In this document: positions 51,065 to 60,693 of the stretch, piece after piece | How positions within the stretch are numbered: the first letter of the stretch is position 1 | Layout: every line of letters starts with the position of its first letter | From: CBDBJQ01 sp965206405 | Lineage (GTDB): Bacteria > Pseudomonadota > Alphaproteobacteria > UBA8366 | Assembly: GCA_965206405.1 (NCBI GenBank) | Contig: CBDBJQ010000006.1 | Coordinates: 248,001-312,000, forward strand | Length of the DNA: 64,000 bases | Direction: 5' to 3' | Made by a program: the position numbers and the translations under genes | Notes under the pieces: generated by a model | The model's database searches: none | Told to the model about the DNA's origin: nothing | What the model saw: only the letters and a program-made list of their open reading frames with translations

Positions 51065-51922
51065 ATGGCCTATCAGGGACTTGCCATCGAGGAACTGGCG
51101 GCGGAGTACAATCCCCGGCTTGCGGTGCCCGACAACGAGAGGTGGCGCCAGCACTGGGCCTTGGCTGCGGCTTGGACCCGTGAGCGCAGGCCCGAAGGGC
51201 GCTTGCGCATCCCTTACGGCGATACCCCGGCGCAGCGGCTGGATGCCTTTCCGGCGGCACAAAAAGGCGCGCCGATCCATGTTTTCGTGCATGGCGGGTT
51301 CTGGCGGTTCCTGGACAGCCTCGATCACAGCTTCCTTGCCGATTCGACCCTGGATGCCGGCGGCGCAGCCGTACTTATCAACTACGATCTCTGCCCTTCG
51401 GTGGCCCTGCCCGAGATCATCCCTCAGATCAGGCGGGCGATCGCCTGGGTGTACGCGCACGCATCGGAACTGAATGGCGACCCGGACAGAATCACCGTCT
51501 CCGGTCACTCGGCCGGCGGCCATCTTGCCGGCCTGATGGGAGACGGCGCGTCCTGGGAGGCGCTCGGTCTACCCCGGGATGCGGTCAAGAGCCTCGTCTG
51601 CGTCAGCGGGATCTATGATCTCGCTCCGATGCAGCAGATTCCCGACGGGGCCGATTTGCGATTGACCCCGGAGACGGCGCAGGCGGCCAGCACGATCCAG
51701 ACCCCGCCCGATCCGGAGGTGCCGGTCCTGATCGCTTATGGTGGGCAGGAAACCAATGGGTTCCACCACCAGGCGACGATGTTTGCGGAAATATGCCAGG
51801 AGCGCGGCAGCGATGCGGTACTCCTCGAGGCACCCAACGATCATCATTATTCCATCCTGTTTTCGCTCGCAAACCCGACGACTGCGCTCGGGGCCGCCCT
51901 GCTCGAAAGGGTCGGCCTTTAG
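51065..51922 (+). CDS. Alpha/beta hydrolase, arylformamidase (kynurenine formamidase) type
   Basis: A 285-residue hydrolase. The oxyanion motif HGGFWRF and nucleophile elbow SGHSAGGHLAG (Ser) are in place, with the Asp in PVLIAYGGQET region and the His in APNDHHYSI. N-terminal AAEYNPRLAVPDNERW matches microbial arylformamidases. It would hydrolyse N-formylkynurenine or a related amide. Other kynurenine genes are not adjacent. Confidence 0.87.
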   Translation: MAYQGLAIEELAAEYNPRLAVPDNERWRQHWALAAAWTRERRPEGRLRIPYGDTPAQRLDAFPAAQKGAPIHVFVHGGFWRFLDSLDHSFLADSTLDAGGAAVLINYDLCPSVALPEIIPQIRRAIAWVYAHASELNGDPDRITVSGHSAGGHLAGLMGDGASWEALGLPRDAVKSLVCVSGIYDLAPMQQIPDGADLRLTPETAQAASTIQTPPDPEVPVLIAYGGQETNGFHHQATMFAEICQERGSDAVLLEAPNDHHYSILFSLANPTTALGAALLERVGL

Positions 51923-52064
51923 CGCCTGGGGGGCGAGTTGCCGTCCTGGCGGTGCTGCGCCATGCTGGCGCGATCGCCCGAATCCGGTAAAACTCGGTAA
52001 AATCCGATAAAATTCAGAGAAATCAGGCCGTAACCGGGCTTATTGGCGCAGGATAGTCGCAGTG

Positions 52065-53291
52065 ATGCGAGTCTCGACCAGCAAGGGCACAACAGCTCCG
52101 GGTATGGCAACCAAGGGTACGGCGGCAGGTAGCCTGCCGCGCGTCGCTATCATCGGCGCCGGGGTTTGCGGCCTCGGCATCGGCTGGCGCCTGGCCGTGG
52201 CGGGATGCGCGGTCACCGCATTCGATCGGGATATCGCCGGCCGCGGCGCGAGTTGGGCGGCGGCCGGAATGCTGGCGGCGGCGGCCGAAGCCGAACCCGG
52301 AGAGGAGGCACTCCTCGCCCTCAATCTGGAGAGCCAGGCGATGTGGCCTGCCTTTGCCGCCGAACTCGAGGCCGCCACCGCATCGCCGGTCGGTTACCGC
52401 GACGAGGGGACGCTGGTGGTGGCGCCGACACGGGATGACGCCGAACAGCTCCGTTTCACCTATGAATTCCAGCGCAGTCTCGGCCTCACCCTCGAATGGC
52501 TCAATGGTCGGGAGACGCGGCGCCGCGAGCCGTTTCTGGTACCCGGCATGACGGCCGGCGTCTACAGCCCCGGGGATCACCAGGTCGATAATCGCCTGCT
52601 GACGACCGCGTTGCAGAGGGTGTTTCTCGCCGCCGGCGGGGAGCTCAGGGAGAACGAGGCGGTGTCCGCGGTTGAACTCTCCGGCGGCCGCGTCGCCGGG
52701 GTGGAGACCGACAAGGGGCGTTTTGCGGCCGATTTTGTTGTGCTCGCAGCCGGCGCCTGGTCGCGGGAGATCGCCGGGATACCTGAAGAAGCTCGACCGC
52801 CGGTGCGACCGCTCAAGGGCCAGATGATGGCGCTGTGGATGGATCCCGCCGAACCGATGCTGCGGCATGTGCTTTGGGCGCCTGAAGGTATCTACATGGT
52901 GCCCCGCGGGAACGGGCGGCTGCTTCTCGGCGCCACCGTCGAAGAAAAGGGCTTTGATGCCGAGCTGACCGCGGGCGGCCTATTGCATCTTCTGCGCGAG
53001 GCCTGGGAGGTGGTGCCCGGTATCGAGGAGCTGGCGGTAGACGAGACCTGGGTCGGTTTCCGGCCGACCAGCCGCGACGATGCCCCGATCTTGGGGCCTG
53101 TCGGCCCCGACGGGCTGGTGGTCGCTACCGGCCACCACCGCAACGGCATCCTTCTGGCCCCGCTCACCGCCGCGGCGGTGAGCGGCTACATCCTGGAGGG
53201 GCGGCTCGCGGACAGCGTCCTGCCCTTCGGCCCCGGGCGGTTCCGTGCTGCACCGTTGTCGGGTGGCGATATGCGGAAAGTGGGACGCTGA
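52065..53291 (+). CDS. thiO: Glycine oxidase ThiO
   Basis: A 408-residue FAD-dependent oxidase that makes iminoglycine for the thiazole ring of thiamine. The Rossmann motif AIIGAGVCGLGIGWRLA starts at about residue 27; GRGASWAAAGMLA, VRPLKGQMMALW and the C-terminal GHHRNGILLAPLTA are ThiO signatures. The ATG at 52065 is chosen, but an internal Met nearer the Rossmann fold is possible. thiS, thiG and thiE lie 4 kb downstream, separated by a TRAP system on the other strand. No TPP riboswitch is visible upstream. Confidence 0.93.
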   Translation: MRVSTSKGTTAPGMATKGTAAGSLPRVAIIGAGVCGLGIGWRLAVAGCAVTAFDRDIAGRGASWAAAGMLAAAAEAEPGEEALLALNLESQAMWPAFAAELEAATASPVGYRDEGTLVVAPTRDDAEQLRFTYEFQRSLGLTLEWLNGRETRRREPFLVPGMTAGVYSPGDHQVDNRLLTTALQRVFLAAGGELRENEAVSAVELSGGRVAGVETDKGRFAADFVVLAAGAWSREIAGIPEEARPPVRPLKGQMMALWMDPAEPMLRHVLWAPEGIYMVPRGNGRLLLGATVEEKGFDAELTAGGLLHLLREAWEVVPGIEELAVDETWVGFRPTSRDDAPILGPVGPDGLVVATGHHRNGILLAPLTAAAVSGYILEGRLADSVLPFGPGRFRAAPLSGGDMRKVGR

Positions 53292-53309
53292 GCGTCGCTG
53301 AGTGTCGTT

Positions 53310-55985
53310 TTAGCTTTGGCGCGAAAGTTTCCGGCGGCGCACGACCTGCGACCACAGCGCCATTGCGACTAGGAGCAGGGCGACGGGATAGACGAACTCG
53401 CGTGCCGGGCGCCCGATCTGGGCGATGTCGATGCCGGTGACATAGTCGCCATGGACCAGACCCAGCTTCTCGGCCGGGCCGTTAAAGGCGAGATCGGCAA
53501 CTTCCCAGGCCCCGCTGCGTGACTCCGACGGCGTGAGCGTGATGCCGTAATCATTGATCCGGCGCACCGTGCCGGCCTCCGTCGCCGGCGGGGCCACGAA
53601 CAGCTTGAAGCGGTCGCCATAGTCGGTTTCACGCGCGATGTGGAAACGGAGCTTGCGATCCGACGGCACATCCACGCGGCCTTCGGCGAAGGTCGCCAGC
53701 GGCACCTCCCGGTATTCCGGCCAGATCTGCTCGATGAAGAAACCGGGCCGGAACAGGCCAACCATCGCCACCACGAGAATCACGGATTCAAACCAGCGCA
53801 GGCGCACTAGGAGCCAGTTCTGGGTGACCGAACAGAAGCAGAGCAGGGCAACGAGCGAGACCACGAATATCATGATGCCGTGGATCCAGCTGGTAACGCC
53901 GATGAGTAGAAGCTCGGTGTTGAAGATGAAGATGAAGGGCAGGACGGCGGTGCGAATATCGTAGAAGAAGGACTGGATGCCTGTCTTCAGAGGGTTGGCG
54001 CGCGAGATCGCCGAGGCGGCGAAGGCGGCAAGACAGACCGGTGGGGTCGAATCGGCGAGCAGCCCGAAATAGAAAACGAAGAGATGGATGGCGATTAGGG
54101 GTAGTTCCAGCCCGGCCGCCTGGCCGAGTTCGACCAGCACGCCCGCTAGCAGCGAGGCGACCACGAGGTAGTTGGCGGTGGTCGGCAAGCCCATCCCAAG
54201 CAGCAGGCAGAGCGCCGCGGTCAGCACCAGGAGTACATAGACGTTGCTACCGGCGATCGCCTCAATCACGCCGACCATCGCGTTGTTGAGCCCGGTCGAG
54301 GATACCGCACCGACGATAATACCGGCGGTGGCGACGGCGATGCCGACAGTCGCCATGTTGCGGGCGCCGGCGATCATGCCTCGGCGGATGTCGTTGACGC
54401 CCTCCCACAGCTCGGCGAGCGGGTTCTCGGCACCGCTGCGGGCGATGACGACAAGGATGAGCAGAATGACGACGCCGCAGGCGAGGCCCCACAGCGCGGC
54501 GTCGATAGCGGGCATGCCAACGCCCCAGCGCAGCACGGTACTGACCAGGACCGGGATCGCAGCCGGCACCACCAGGCGGGTTTTGTCGAAGCGTTTGGGG
54601 AAGATCCGCATCATCAGGACGATGAGCGCGATCCACATGATGGCGTAGAAGACCGCGCTACTCGCGCTCCACCGCTCGACCATGAGTAGGTAAACGAGAA
54701 CGACGATCGGCACCATGAAATGGATGCCGCTCAGGAGGGTTCGCCAGAAATGCGGCAGGTCTGCGCGCGGCAGCGCTGCAAGGTTGAGTTTCAGCGCCTC
54801 GAGGTGTGAGAGGTAGAACAGCGCCATGTAGCTGATCAGTGCCGGGATCAGCGCGTGCACCACCACTTCGAAATACGAGATACCGATGAACTCGGCGATG
54901 ATGAACGCCGCCGCGCCCATGATCGGCGGCATGATCTGGCCGTTGGTCGAGGCGGCGACCTCGATCGCGCCGGCTTTTACCGCAGGCATGCCGACTCGCT
55001 TCATCACCGGGATGGTGAAAGTGCCGGTGGTGACGACATTGGCGATCGACGAACCGGAGATCGCGCCCGTCATACCCGAGGCGAGGATCGCCGCCTTGGC
55101 TGGGCCGCCGCGATAGCGCCCGACCATGGCAAAGGAGAGATCGAGGAAATAGCGCCCGGCACCCGCCTGCTCGAGCAGGGCCCCGAACAGCACGAACAAG
55201 AAGACAAAGCTCACCGACACGTCGATCGGAATGCCGAAGATGGCTTCGCCGCCCAGCCACTGGTAGCCGATCAAACGTCGGACGGAGACACCCTTGTGGG
55301 AGAGAATTTCGTGTAGGGTTTCGCCGAGAGCGGCGTATGCGAACAGGCCGAGCGCTACGGCGGCAAGGGCACCCGCGATCACCGGTCGGTGTCGCTGGAC
55401 GACGGCGATCGCCGCCAGCAGGGCACCGACATAGGCGATCACGACGGCGATGTCCTGGCCGAAAACCGAGTAGATCAGAAACACGCTGGCGACAATGACG
55501 AGAGGAACGCCGATACTGCGGCGGGTCGCTTCGAGCAAAAGCCCGATGCCGGCGGCGCCGATCAGCGCCTCGATGGGCACCGTCAGGCCGAGGATCTCGA
55601 TATCGAGCAGGATTCCCTGCCGGTCGACCAGGCCGCGATAGGCGAAAAACAGATAGAGTGCCGCGAAGGACGCAACGCCTGCGAAGACGAAATCGAGGGG
55701 CGGCATACCCCGCGTGTTCCGACTGCGCCGGCCCGGATAGATCAGGAATACGAGGAGCAGGGCGAAGGCGAGGTGGATGCCCCGCTTCTGCACGTCGACC
55801 AGCCACAGCGCCGAGGGTAGGGGCGACGCGATCCAGAGCTGGAACAGCGACCAGGCGAGAGCCACTCCGGCGATCGCGAGACCAAGAACCGGGCCAGGCT
55901 CCCGCCCCGGCCCTTCCAGGGTCTCGATATTGGCCAGGAAGTCGTCCGCTACCGGATCGTCAGGCCTGTCCTGCGCGGAACTCAT
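53310..55985 (-). CDS. TRAP transporter permease, fused 4TM/12TM (TAXI system)
   Basis: An 891-residue polytopic membrane protein with the fused small and large TRAP subunits typical of TAXI systems. Core motifs: VFLFVLFGALLEQAGAGRYF in outline, GMTGAISGSSIANVVTTGTF, GQIMPPIMGAAAFIIAEFIG, LLGMGLPTTANYLVVASLLA. The C-terminal extension after about residue 700 contains further helices and a soluble part (DUF3394-like). It partners with the TAXI binding protein encoded 61 bp upstream. Confidence 0.94.
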   Translation of the reverse strand: MSSAQDRPDDPVADDFLANIETLEGPGREPGPVLGLAIAGVALAWSLFQLWIASPLPSALWLVDVQKRGIHLAFALLLVFLIYPGRRSRNTRGMPPLDFVFAGVASFAALYLFFAYRGLVDRQGILLDIEILGLTVPIEALIGAAGIGLLLEATRRSIGVPLVIVASVFLIYSVFGQDIAVVIAYVGALLAAIAVVQRHRPVIAGALAAVALGLFAYAALGETLHEILSHKGVSVRRLIGYQWLGGEAIFGIPIDVSVSFVFLFVLFGALLEQAGAGRYFLDLSFAMVGRYRGGPAKAAILASGMTGAISGSSIANVVTTGTFTIPVMKRVGMPAVKAGAIEVAASTNGQIMPPIMGAAAFIIAEFIGISYFEVVVHALIPALISYMALFYLSHLEALKLNLAALPRADLPHFWRTLLSGIHFMVPIVVLVYLLMVERWSASSAVFYAIMWIALIVLMMRIFPKRFDKTRLVVPAAIPVLVSTVLRWGVGMPAIDAALWGLACGVVILLILVVIARSGAENPLAELWEGVNDIRRGMIAGARNMATVGIAVATAGIIVGAVSSTGLNNAMVGVIEAIAGSNVYVLLVLTAALCLLLGMGLPTTANYLVVASLLAGVLVELGQAAGLELPLIAIHLFVFYFGLLADSTPPVCLAAFAASAISRANPLKTGIQSFFYDIRTAVLPFIFIFNTELLLIGVTSWIHGIMIFVVSLVALLCFCSVTQNWLLVRLRWFESVILVVAMVGLFRPGFFIEQIWPEYREVPLATFAEGRVDVPSDRKLRFHIARETDYGDRFKLFVAPPATEAGTVRRINDYGITLTPSESRSGAWEVADLAFNGPAEKLGLVHGDYVTGIDIAQIGRPAREFVYPVALLLVAMALWSQVVRRRKLSRQS

Positions 55986-56046
55986 CGTGAGTGGTTACGG
56001 GCCCCGCGGAGGCGCGCATCCTCCGCGGGGATGTTTTAAGAGAAGG

Positions 56047-57048
56047 CTACATCCAGCCCTTTTCCTTGTAGTAGCGGGCCGCACCCGAATGCAGCGGCGC
56101 CGAGAGGCCGTCCTTGATCATCTGCCTGGGGTCGAGATTGCGGAATGCCGGATGGAGTTTGCGGAAATCCTCGAGGTTTTCGAAAACCGCCCGCACCACC
56201 TCGTAGACGAGATCGGCGTCGGTGTCGGCGGTGGTCACGAAGGTCGCCATGACGCCGAAGGTGGTGACATCGGCACCGGATGTCTTGTAGGTGCCTTTCG
56301 GAATCGTCGCGAAGGCATAGTAGGGGAACTTGTTGACCAACTCCTTCTCGACGCTGCTGTCGAGATTGATGATCCGCGCCCCACAGCCGTCGGTGGCCAC
56401 GGAGACTCCCGCGTTGGGCACACCCACCGTGTAGCCATAGGCGTCGATCTTGCCGTCACAAAGCGCCTTCGACTGCTCGCTTGAGGTCAATTCGGTGGCC
56501 TGGGCAAAATCTCCGGCTGAGGTGCCGTGGGCTTCCATCAGGACCTCCATCGTGCCGCGCTGTCCCGAACCGGGATTGCCGATGTTGACGCGCTTGCCCT
56601 TGAGGTCTCTCCAGCCTTTGATGCCGGAGTTCGAGCTGGTGATGATGTGGAACGGCTCCGGATGGACCGAGAAGACCGCCCGCAGTTTCTTGAAGCAGGT
56701 GACCTTTTTGCTCGAGCAGTTGTAACCGTGGAACTGCCAGTCGGACTGGGCGACGCCGAAGTCAAGTTCGCCCTGCGAGATCTGACCGATGTTGTAGGTC
56801 GATCCGCCGGTCGACGGTGCCGAGCACCGGATGCCGTGCTTGCGGCCACTCTTGCGGCCTTCGGCTGCTTCCTTGTGGATTAGGCGACAGATGGCGTTAC
56901 CGACCTGGAAGTAGACGCCGGTGGGACCACCGGTTCCGATGGCAATGAACTGACGTTTGGCGGCAGCGGTTTCCGTCGGCGCTGCAGCGATAGCGATAGC
57001 AAGAAAGCCGACGGCAGCGCACAGGGTTGCCGATATTGTTCTGGGCAT
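56047..57048 (-). CDS. TAXI family TRAP transporter solute-binding protein
   Basis: A 333-residue periplasmic protein. The start at 57048 follows a strong GGGAGGAC ribosome site and gives a signal peptide (ISATLCAAVGFLAIAIAAA). Mature signatures: FIAIGTGGPTGVYFQVGNAI, TGGSTYNIGQISQGELDFGV, GNPGSGQRGTMEVL and LHSGAARYYKEKGW. Four extra Cys in the middle (GYNCSSKKVTCFKK) suggest a disulfide. TAXI proteins bind organic acids such as glutamate or 2-oxoglutarate. Confidence 0.94.
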   Translation of the reverse strand: MPRTISATLCAAVGFLAIAIAAAPTETAAAKRQFIAIGTGGPTGVYFQVGNAICRLIHKEAAEGRKSGRKHGIRCSAPSTGGSTYNIGQISQGELDFGVAQSDWQFHGYNCSSKKVTCFKKLRAVFSVHPEPFHIITSSNSGIKGWRDLKGKRVNIGNPGSGQRGTMEVLMEAHGTSAGDFAQATELTSSEQSKALCDGKIDAYGYTVGVPNAGVSVATDGCGARIINLDSSVEKELVNKFPYYAFATIPKGTYKTSGADVTTFGVMATFVTTADTDADLVYEVVRAVFENLEDFRKLHPAFRNLDPRQMIKDGLSAPLHSGAARYYKEKGWM

Positions 57049-57349
57049 GATGTCCTCCCGGGACATTGGTTTACGACTCATAGTAGCCACTGGTGGCCGC
57101 AATTGCCGAAAGCATAGGGACCTTGAGTATCCATGTCCACAAACCCCTGTGGCGGGTCTTGTTCCCCGGGATCTCAATCGATCCATGAACCTCACATGGC
57201 ACGGTGATCGTCTTGATAGCACATTAGATGTTCACATATCGGATTTCGGATGCTGTCCTGAATCTGGACGAGCCGCAGGCGGTGTGGCATCGTCAAAAAC
57301 CCCGCAAGATGTAGAATCCTGCAGGAATACCGAGCTTGAGAGTCGAGCG
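57049..57349. other. Divergent intergenic region, TAXI operon / thiS
   Basis: A 301-bp region without a gene. It must hold promoters for the TAXI transporter (leftward) and thiS-thiG-thiE (rightward). An AT-rich piece (about 57222-57245, ATTAGATGTTCACATATC) could be a promoter. I looked for the conserved CTGAGA and ACCTGA...GATAATGC parts of a TPP riboswitch and did not see them. Confidence 0.6.
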
Positions 57350-57559
57350 ATGAGCCAAACCGTGCTGGTCAACGGGGTTGAGCGTGCCGTAGCGCCCACC
57401 ACCGTGACAAAACTGCTTCGCGACGAAAACGTCGACCCCGCAGCCCGGTTCGTCGCCGTTGCCGTCAATGGTGTCATCGTTCCGCGTTCAAGCTGGGGCG
57501 GTGCGCAGGTGGCGCCCGGCGACGAGGTAGAGATCGTCCGCCCGGCTCCGGGCGGCTGA
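57350..57559 (+). CDS. thiS: Sulfur carrier protein ThiS
   Basis: A 69-residue ubiquitin-like protein that carries sulfur as a C-terminal thiocarboxylate. It begins QTVLVNGVERAVAPTTVTKL, has FVAVAVNGVIVPRS, and ends in EIVRPAPGG with the required Gly-Gly. It lies 14 bp upstream of thiG. The adenylyltransferase ThiF is not seen in the window. Confidence 0.94.
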   Translation: MSQTVLVNGVERAVAPTTVTKLLRDENVDPAARFVAVAVNGVIVPRSSWGGAQVAPGDEVEIVRPAPGG

Positions 57560-57573
57560 CGGGAGGCGGTGCG

Positions 57574-58449
57574 ATGCCGACGGTGTCCCGGCGGGTGTCC
57601 GGGGATGTGACCGAATCCGGCGACGCGGAGACCGAAGCGGATGCCGCCACGTCTGCCGCCACGCCTGCCGATGTGCTGACCGATCCTTTCGTCATCGCCG
57701 GCAAGGCCTTTTCCTCGCGTCTGCTGATCGGCAGTGCCGGCTATCCCAACCAGCAGGCGATGCTCGATTCGATTCGCGCCAGCGGCGCCGACATCGTCAC
57801 CGTCGCAATCCGTCGGGTGTCGCTCGAGGGCGGCGCCGAAACCGTCATTGATCTCCTGCGCGGCGGTTCCTGCCACATCCTCCCCAACACTGCGGGATGC
57901 TACACCGCCCGGGATGCGGTGTTGACGGCGCAGCTGGCCCGCGAAGCCCTGGAGACTGACTGGGTCAAGCTCGAAGTCATCGGCGATCGGGAAACTCTCT
58001 ATCCTGACGCCGAGCATCTGCTCAATGCCGCCGGACAGCTGGTCGGCGACGGCTTTATCGTACTGCCTTACTGCACCGACGATCCGATCCTGTGCCAGAA
58101 ACTGGCCGATACCGGCTGCGCTGCGGTGATGCCGCTCGGCTCGCCGATCGGCTCGGGCATGGGCGTGCTCAACCCCTACAACATCGAGATCATCCGCGAC
58201 CGGGTCGACCTGCCGGTGATTGTCGATGCCGGTATCGGGACAGCGTCCGATGCCGCCCTGGCGATGGAGCTTGGCTGTGATGGCGTGCTGCTCGCCTCCG
58301 CTGTCGCCAAGGCGCACGATCCGGTCGGCATGGCGTCGGCCATGCGCCACGCTATCGCCGCCGGCCGTCTTGCCAAACTCTCGGGCCGCATTCCCCGCAA
58401 GCGCCATGCCGAGGCCTCGAGCCCCGACCGCGGAATCGTTGGCAGTTGA
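57574..58449 (+). CDS. thiG: Thiazole synthase ThiG
   Basis: A 291-residue TIM-barrel enzyme that builds the thiazole phosphate moiety from DXP, ThiS-thiocarboxylate and iminoglycine. After a 40-residue Thr/Ala-rich leader absent from most homologues, the core reads SSRLLIGSAGYPN, LPNTAGCYTARDAV, VKLEVIGD (catalytic Lys), AVMPLGSPIGSGMGV and VIVDAGIGTASDAA. It overlaps thiE by 4 bp. The leader may mean that the true start is downstream of GTG/ATG 57574. Confidence 0.95.
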   Translation: MPTVSRRVSGDVTESGDAETEADAATSAATPADVLTDPFVIAGKAFSSRLLIGSAGYPNQQAMLDSIRASGADIVTVAIRRVSLEGGAETVIDLLRGGSCHILPNTAGCYTARDAVLTAQLAREALETDWVKLEVIGDRETLYPDAEHLLNAAGQLVGDGFIVLPYCTDDPILCQKLADTGCAAVMPLGSPIGSGMGVLNPYNIEIIRDRVDLPVIVDAGIGTASDAALAMELGCDGVLLASAVAKAHDPVGMASAMRHAIAAGRLAKLSGRIPRKRHAEASSPDRGIVGS

Positions 58450-59141
58450 CGCCCCGCCCCACTTCCCCGCTTCCCGTCCCGCCCCTGCTGGTGATCACTG
58501 ACCGGGTTCTCGCGGGTTCAGGGACGGATTCGGGCGGGGATTCGAAAATCGAGACGGTGCTTGCCGGCGCACTCGCGGGCGGCTGCCGCTGGATCATGCT
58601 GCGCAACAAGGCGATGGGCGCATCCGAGCGCATAACCGCCACCCGGCGCTTGAAGGCGCTGGCTGAACCGTTCGGCGCGAAGCTGGTCGTGAACGGTGAT
58701 CTTGAGGCCGCGGTGCATGCTGACGGTGTGCACCTGCCGCAGGGACAACCCTGCGCCGACGCCCGTGCCGTCCTCGGCCCGGAGCGGCTGGTCGGCGTCT
58801 CGACGCATAACGAGGCAGAAATCGCGGCGGCGGCCGAAGCGGGCGCCGATTACGCGACGATCAGTCCGGTTTTTCCAACGCCGAGCAAACCCGGCTACGG
58901 CCCGGCGCTCGGGGAGACAGCACTGGCCGCGCTGATCTCCAAAACCACCCTGCCGCTGGTTGCGCTCGGCGGCGTTACGCTGGAGACCGCACCCGCCTGC
59001 CGCCATGCCGGGGCCGCCGGAATCGCGGTGATGGGCACGGTGATGGGCGCCAAGGATCCGGCGGCAACAACGGCGCGGATTCTCGATGCATGGGCTGTTC
59101 GCGGCGATCCCGCCGGACAACCGCACGCCGCTACGGAATAA
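58446..59141 (+). CDS. thiE: Thiamine phosphate synthase ThiE
   Basis: A 231-residue enzyme joining the pyrimidine and thiazole moieties. It shows VITDRVLAG, QLRNK-like IMLRNKAMG, LVVNGDLEAAVHADGVHLPQ, VSTHNEAE, YATISPVFPTPSKPGYG and LVALGGVTLE. The start is TTG at 58446, overlapping the thiG stop (TTGA); a closer start cannot be excluded. Completes the unit thiS-thiG-thiE. Confidence 0.93.
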   Translation: MTPRPTSPLPVPPLLVITDRVLAGSGTDSGGDSKIETVLAGALAGGCRWIMLRNKAMGASERITATRRLKALAEPFGAKLVVNGDLEAAVHADGVHLPQGQPCADARAVLGPERLVGVSTHNEAEIAAAAEAGADYATISPVFPTPSKPGYGPALGETALAALISKTTLPLVALGGVTLETAPACRHAGAAGIAVMGTVMGAKDPAATTARILDAWAVRGDPAGQPHAATE

Positions 59142-59166
59142 CCGCTGCGGGCTAACGGAGGAAACG

Positions 59167-60636
59167 ATGGCGAAGAAAACAACCCGAACCGCGGCCCGGA
59201 AAGCAACCGGGGCATTGGCCCGCAAACCAGCCCGGACCCTGCCCCGAACCCTGAAGCAGCGGGCCGATGCAAAGACGGTTTCGATCACGCCGGTGCGGTC
59301 GGGCACGGAATTTCCGGTGCGCGAGCAGCGCCATCGTATCTGGCTCGCCGAGATTGGGTTTTCCGGCAGGCCGGGGGAGACGGCGCTGCTGCCGGCGGCC
59401 GATGGCCGGCTTGCGCGAGTCCTGCTCGGGACCGAGGCCGGGCCCGACCTCTGGTCGTGGAGCGCGGCAGCCGCAGCGCTCCCGCCTGGCCGCTATCGGA
59501 TCACCTCGCGTCTCAATGCCGCAGCGGCGACCCACGCGGCCCTCGGCTGGGCGCTGGCGGATGCCCCTACTTACCCCGACGCCGGTGCTTCCGGCTCTTC
59601 CCGATCCCGTGCGCGGCCGGCGGGAGCCGAGCTGGTGCTTCCCGCCGGCGCCGATGCGGGCGAGGTTGTGCAGACGGCGCGGGCCTTCGCGCTCGTGCGC
59701 CGCCTGATCAGCGCGCCGGCCTCGGCCCTCGGGCCGGCGGAACTTGCCGCCGAGGCGCGTGCGGTCGCCCGTCGTCACCGCGCCCGCATCCAGGTGACCG
59801 TCGGCGACGACCTCCTGAGGCGGAACTATCCGATGGTCCATGCAGTCGGCCGGGCCTCGTCGCGGATGCCGCGATTAATCGACCTCACTTGGGGCCGCGC
59901 CGGCGATCCCCTGGTCGCGATAATCGGCAAGGGCGTGTGTTTTGATTCCGGCGGCCTCGATCTGAAGGCGGCAGCCGGCATGCAGATGATGAAGAAGGAT
60001 ATGGGCGGAGCGGCGATGGCGCTGGGCCTGGCGCAGATGGTTATGGAGGCCGAGCTTCGGATCCGGCTCCGGGTTCTGATCCCGGCGGTCGAGAACAGCG
60101 TTTCCGGAAACGCCATGCGCCCGCTCGACGTGCTGGAGAGTCGTTCCGGCCGGAAAGTAGAAGTCGGTAACACCGACGCCGAGGGTCGGTTGGTGATGGC
60201 CGATGCGCTGACCGCCGCGGCGGCGGCGAAACCGGCGATGATCTTCGACTTTGCGACTTTGACCGGCGCTGCCCGGATCGCGCTCGGGCCCGACCTCCCG
60301 GCCATGTTCTGCAACGACGATGCGCTGGCCAGTGCGCTGGCGCGCACCGGCGAGCGGATCGGCGATCCAGTGTGGCGAATGCCGCTCTGGGATCCCTATC
60401 GACGCTTCATGAAAAGCCATGCCGGCGATCTCAGCAGCACCGGCAACACGCCGTTCGCGGGTGCTGTCACCGCTGCGCTGTTCCTCGAGACCTTCGTCGA
60501 CGGCGCGGCGCCCTGGGCGCATTTCGATGTCTATGGCTGGAATCCGACCGCGCGGCCGGGCCGGCCCGAAGGCGGCGAGGCCATGGCAATCCGCACGGTT
60601 TTTTCAGTGCTCGCCGAGCGCTTCGGCGGCCGCTAG
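59167..60636 (+). CDS. M17 leucyl aminopeptidase family protein
   Basis: A 489-residue zinc/manganese aminopeptidase. The start at 59167 follows GGAGG. After a basic Ala/Arg/Lys leader and an N-terminal domain, the catalytic core shows GKGVCFDSGGLDLK (Lys, Asp), MKKDMGGAAMALG (Asp), NSVSGNAMRPLDVL and NTDAEGRLVMADAL (Asp, Glu, Arg). It is a PepA/PepB-like protein and is 25 bp downstream of thiE, so it may be read from the same transcript. Confidence 0.93.
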   Translation: MAKKTTRTAARKATGALARKPARTLPRTLKQRADAKTVSITPVRSGTEFPVREQRHRIWLAEIGFSGRPGETALLPAADGRLARVLLGTEAGPDLWSWSAAAAALPPGRYRITSRLNAAAATHAALGWALADAPTYPDAGASGSSRSRARPAGAELVLPAGADAGEVVQTARAFALVRRLISAPASALGPAELAAEARAVARRHRARIQVTVGDDLLRRNYPMVHAVGRASSRMPRLIDLTWGRAGDPLVAIIGKGVCFDSGGLDLKAAAGMQMMKKDMGGAAMALGLAQMVMEAELRIRLRVLIPAVENSVSGNAMRPLDVLESRSGRKVEVGNTDAEGRLVMADALTAAAAAKPAMIFDFATLTGAARIALGPDLPAMFCNDDALASALARTGERIGDPVWRMPLWDPYRRFMKSHAGDLSSTGNTPFAGAVTAALFLETFVDGAAPWAHFDVYGWNPTARPGRPEGGEAMAIRTVFSVLAERFGGR

Positions 60637-60693
60637 TCGCCCCGGATCTTTCGCCGATCTTTTGCGGTCGGTTCTTTGCCCGCCGGCAACTCC

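Noticed and set aside
51923..52064. TPP riboswitch upstream of thiO
   Set aside because: The conserved CTGAGA and ACCTGATCTGGATAATGC-type elements are absent; only short AAAATCCGATAAAAT repeats are seen.
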